From Gemmatimonadota bacterium (GTDB lineage: Bacteria > Gemmatimonadota > Gemmatimonadetes > Longimicrobiales > Gaopeijiaceae), in contig JACQVF010000031.1 in NCBI GenBank assembly GCA_016209885.1, positions 1 through 43,765 of the forward strand: 43,765 nucleotides of DNA, read 5' to 3'. Below the pieces are notes generated by a model, which did not search any database, was not told the DNA's origin, and saw nothing but the letters and a program-made list of their open reading frames with translations. Position numbers and translations under genes: made by a program. Below, one piece after another: positions 40,721-43,765 of the stretch. Every line of letters begins with the position of its first letter. Position 1 is the first letter of the stretch.

Positions 40721-41195
40721 ACGGCCTGAGACCACTACGTACAACGTGCTCTTCGTCTGCACGGGCAACACGTGCCGCAGCCCGCTCGCGCAGGCGATCG
40801 CCGAACGCGAGATCTCCCAGCGCGGCTGGCAGCACGTGTCCATCCGCTCCGCGGGCGCGAACGCGGTGAGCGGGCTTCGCGCCTCCCGGGGCGCCATCGC
40901 CGCGGCGCGGCGCCATGATCTGGACCTCGCCGAACACAGCTCGCAGTCGCTCACCGCGGAGCTTGTGTCGTGGGCGGATCTGATCCTGGCCATGAGCGCC
41001 TCCCAGCTCGGACCGGTGGAGGAGCTTGGGGGCGGAGAGAAGGGGCAGCTCATCACCGAGTTCGTGGGCATTGGCGAGAAGGGGGTTCCGGACCCCTTCG
41101 GTGGCGACGACGAGGAGTACGAGCGCACCTACGATCAGCTCGAGAAGCTGGTGCTGCACGTGCTCGAGCGCATCGAGCCGCTGGTAGCGCCATGA
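40701..41195 (+). CDS. low-molecular-weight protein-tyrosine/arginine phosphatase
   Basis: 164-residue cysteine phosphatase. P-loop CTGNTCRS with nucleophile Cys20 and Arg26, and the general-acid loop PDPFGG with Asp131. Family members dephosphorylate tyrosine or, in Bacillus YwlE, arginine phosphate; which applies here is not clear. A residue following the active-site Cys (Thr21) matches the YwlE-type CTGNT motif, weakly favouring arginine. ATG 40701 lies inside the tsaC 3' end. The stop overlaps aroE (ATGA). In many genomes this gene sits beside tsaC/sua5. Confidence 0.92.
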   Translation: MSEITAERPETTTYNVLFVCTGNTCRSPLAQAIAEREISQRGWQHVSIRSAGANAVSGLRASRGAIAAARRHDLDLAEHSSQSLTAELVSWADLILAMSASQLGPVEELGGGEKGQLITEFVGIGEKGVPDPFGGDDEEYERTYDQLEKLVLHVLERIEPLVAP

Positions 41196-42088
41196 GCAGC
41201 CCGGCCCGCCCGATCACGGCGGCGACGCGAGTGATCGCGCTTCTGGGCGATCCGGTGGCCCACTCGCTGTCACCGATCACTCAGAATGCCGCGTTCCAGG
41301 ACGCCGGCCTCGACGGCGTCTACGTGGCGTGCCGCTGCACACAGGCCGAGCTCCCCGGCCTCCTGCGCGGCCTCGCCCTGGCGGGCGGCGGTGGCAACGT
41401 GACGCTGCCTCACAAGGAGGCTGCGGCGGCGATCATCGAGGCCAGGAGCCCGGCCGTCCGGCGCACGGGCGCGTGCAACACGTTCTGGGCGGAGGACGGC
41501 GTCGTCCACGGCGACAACACGGACGTGGCGGGCTTCCGGCGCGCGGCGGAGCAGGTGCTGGGAGCGCCACCCGCGGGGACGCGGGTTCTGGTGCTCGGCG
41601 CGGGTGGCGCGGCGCGGGCCGTGCTCGCGGCGCTCCTGGACGGCGGCGCCGAGCACATCGCGATCCTGAACCGCACGCTCTCCCGGGCACAAGCTGTGGC
41701 GAGCCGCGTGGGCGACCGCCGGGTGCACGTGCTGGCCTCGGCGTCCGGCCTCGACACGGAGCGCTTCGACCTGCTCGTGAATGCCACGCGCCTGGGGCTT
41801 TCGCCCGACGACGCTCTGCCTCTGGGCCTGGAGCGCGTGGGACGGGTGGGTGCCATCCTTGACCTGGTCTATGGGATGCACGAGACGGCCCTCGTCGGCG
41901 AGGCGCGGAAGCGGGGGATCCCTGCCGCCAACGGCGCCGAGATGCTCGTGGCGCAGGGAGCGGCATCCTTCGAGCTCTGGTGGCGGCAGCGGGCGCCGAT
42001 ATCGGCCATGCGCCGCGCATTGGAGCAGGCGGTGGCTCCGGCAGTCGCTGCATCGGTCGCTCCCGGCACCGCGACGCAAGGCGCTTGA
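41192..42088 (+). CDS. aroE: shikimate dehydrogenase
   Basis: 298-residue NADPH-dependent enzyme of aromatic amino-acid biosynthesis. Substrate site SLSP, catalytic Lys75 (NVTLPHK) and Asp111 (DNTD), nucleotide-binding GAGGAAR at 136-142 and the NRT phosphate-binding motif at 160-162 (NADPH type). A C-terminal Ala/Pro-rich tail of about 25 residues is not conserved. ATG start overlaps the phosphatase stop. Confidence 0.95.
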   Translation: MSSPARPITAATRVIALLGDPVAHSLSPITQNAAFQDAGLDGVYVACRCTQAELPGLLRGLALAGGGGNVTLPHKEAAAAIIEARSPAVRRTGACNTFWAEDGVVHGDNTDVAGFRRAAEQVLGAPPAGTRVLVLGAGGAARAVLAALLDGGAEHIAILNRTLSRAQAVASRVGDRRVHVLASASGLDTERFDLLVNATRLGLSPDDALPLGLERVGRVGAILDLVYGMHETALVGEARKRGIPAANGAEMLVAQGAASFELWWRQRAPISAMRRALEQAVAPAVAASVAPGTATQGA

Positions 42089-42116
42089 GCCGCATTCCCC
42101 AGGGGACCTGCATCCG

Positions 42117-42878
42117 GTGCGCCTGCCAAATCTTCCCGCGTCCGCGGTCGCGCGCCAGATCCTGGATTTCCTCTTCCCGCCCCTCTGCCTCGGGTGTGGC
42201 GGGCCAATCGCTCTGGGCGATTCCGCGCGCCTGGTCTGCCGGCGCTGCCGCGCGCGGCTGCGCCCCGCCCCGTGGCCGCGGTGTCCGCGGTGTGATCTCC
42301 CCCGGGGCACCGGCCGCGCTACAGCAGCCACGTGCCCTGAATGCGATGCGTGGCCACCCGCGCTCCGTTGCGCGCGCAGCGCTATGGTGCTCCAGCCACC
42401 GGCCGATCGGATTGTGTATGCGCTCAAGTACGACGGCTGGGAGGCGCTCGGCCGCTTCATGGGGGAAGCGCTGGCGCGCCTGGCCCTGCCACCGGATGTC
42501 GAGCGTGAGGCCACGCTCGTGGTGCCCGTCGCCACCACGCCCGCACGCTTGCGGCAGCGGGGCTACAACCAGGCGCAGGTCATCGCCCGGGCCTATGCCG
42601 CGATCACCGGCCGCCGCTGCGTTGCGGTGCTCGAGCGGACGCGCGGATCCGAGACACAGGTCTCCTTGCAGCCTGCGGACCGCATCGCTAATGTGGCCGG
42701 GGTGTTCCGGGTACGGGCGGATACGCCCACCTCGGTGGACGGCGCGCATCTGATCCTGGTGGACGACGTGCTCACCACCGGGGCCACGGTGCTGGCGGCC
42801 GCTGGTGCCCTCCGCGCCGCGGGAGCCCGGGCCATCACCGTCCTTACCTTTGCCCGCGCGCTGCCGGGCGGGGAATGA
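42117..42878 (+). CDS. comF: ComF-family competence/phosphoribosyltransferase protein
   Basis: 253-residue protein of the ComFC/GntX family, required for DNA uptake in competent bacteria and also acting in DNA processing. Two zinc-knuckle pairs lie at the N-terminus (Cys24/27/41/44 and Cys56/59/73/76), followed by a type I phosphoribosyltransferase domain with RGYNQAQ (148-154) and the PRPP loop LVDDVLTTGATV. The open frame extends upstream to 41781 in shadow of aroE; GTG 42117 has AGGGGA about 10 nt upstream and gives the normal N-terminus (LDFLFPPLCLGCG). Confidence 0.92.
   Translation: MRLPNLPASAVARQILDFLFPPLCLGCGGPIALGDSARLVCRRCRARLRPAPWPRCPRCDLPRGTGRATAATCPECDAWPPALRCARSAMVLQPPADRIVYALKYDGWEALGRFMGEALARLALPPDVEREATLVVPVATTPARLRQRGYNQAQVIARAYAAITGRRCVAVLERTRGSETQVSLQPADRIANVAGVFRVRADTPTSVDGAHLILVDDVLTTGATVLAAAGALRAAGARAITVLTFARALPGGE

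Positions 42879-43765
<887 letters not shown>

Overview
This window is GC-rich, densely packed bacterial chromosome. There is no rRNA or tRNA in it, so taxonomy is inferred. A TonB-receptor-like outer-membrane protein points to a Gram-negative cell. The run yicC-gmk-rpoZ-coaBC-uracil-DNA glycosylase-dnaB-ispD-tsaC-phosphatase-aroE-comF, together with the general gene content, fits Gemmatimonadota best, but I cannot prove that from this sequence. No phage, integrase, transposase or CRISPR array is visible.

Layout. 1-2.8 kb: a B12-dependent acyl-CoA mutase (large subunit cut by the window edge, plus a separate cobalamin-binding subunit) and an enoyl-CoA hydratase-family protein. 2.9-6.9 kb (minus strand): an ornithine cyclodeaminase/mu-crystallin-family enzyme with a good promoter and a membrane-bound hybrid histidine kinase. 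7.4-10.2 kb: citrate synthase, a metallo-beta-lactamase-fold hydrolase, then a cold-shock protein whose roughly 230-nt leader contains its own promoter and an early terminator hairpin. 10.3-20.5 kb is a DNA-repair region: a fusion of an endonuclease-Q-like PHP nuclease with a UvrD-type helicase, then, on the minus strand, imuB, a DUF6504-like gene and dnaE2 (translesion mutasome without imuA). An exported M20 peptidase and a truncated amidohydrolase relic lie between them. Two copies of an apparently undescribed ~160-bp palindromic repeat bracket the M20/relic/dnaE2 block.

20.5-25 kb: a structured intergenic region, an exported amidohydrolase, a small helix-turn-helix protein with a histone-like tail, and a translationally coupled MFS transporter/[2Fe-2S] ferredoxin pair. 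25.3-28.7 kb: a coupled HEAT-like protein and degenerate HD-GYP protein that share a homologous N-terminal domain. 29.1-33.9 kb: isocitrate dehydrogenase, leucyl aminopeptidase and a TonB-receptor-like protein. 34-42.9 kb: a tightly overlapping plus-strand housekeeping run for RNA turnover, GMP phosphorylation, RNA polymerase omega, CoA synthesis, uracil repair, replication helicase, isoprenoids, tRNA t6A, phosphatase, shikimate and DNA uptake. The window ends inside gap.

The least explained material is non-coding: the paired palindromic elements, the tandem 17-bp operator-like repeat at the imuB promoter, the csp leader RNA, and a 23-nt repeat found after two unrelated genes. In the coding part the notable items are the PHP-UvrD fusion, the paired HEAT/HD-GYP proteins, and key-residue substitutions in the mutase, the hydratase and CoaBC. 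Many start sites were moved inward from the longest open frame on the basis of Shine-Dalgarno sequences, promoter positions and stop/start overlaps; each change is stated in the entry.
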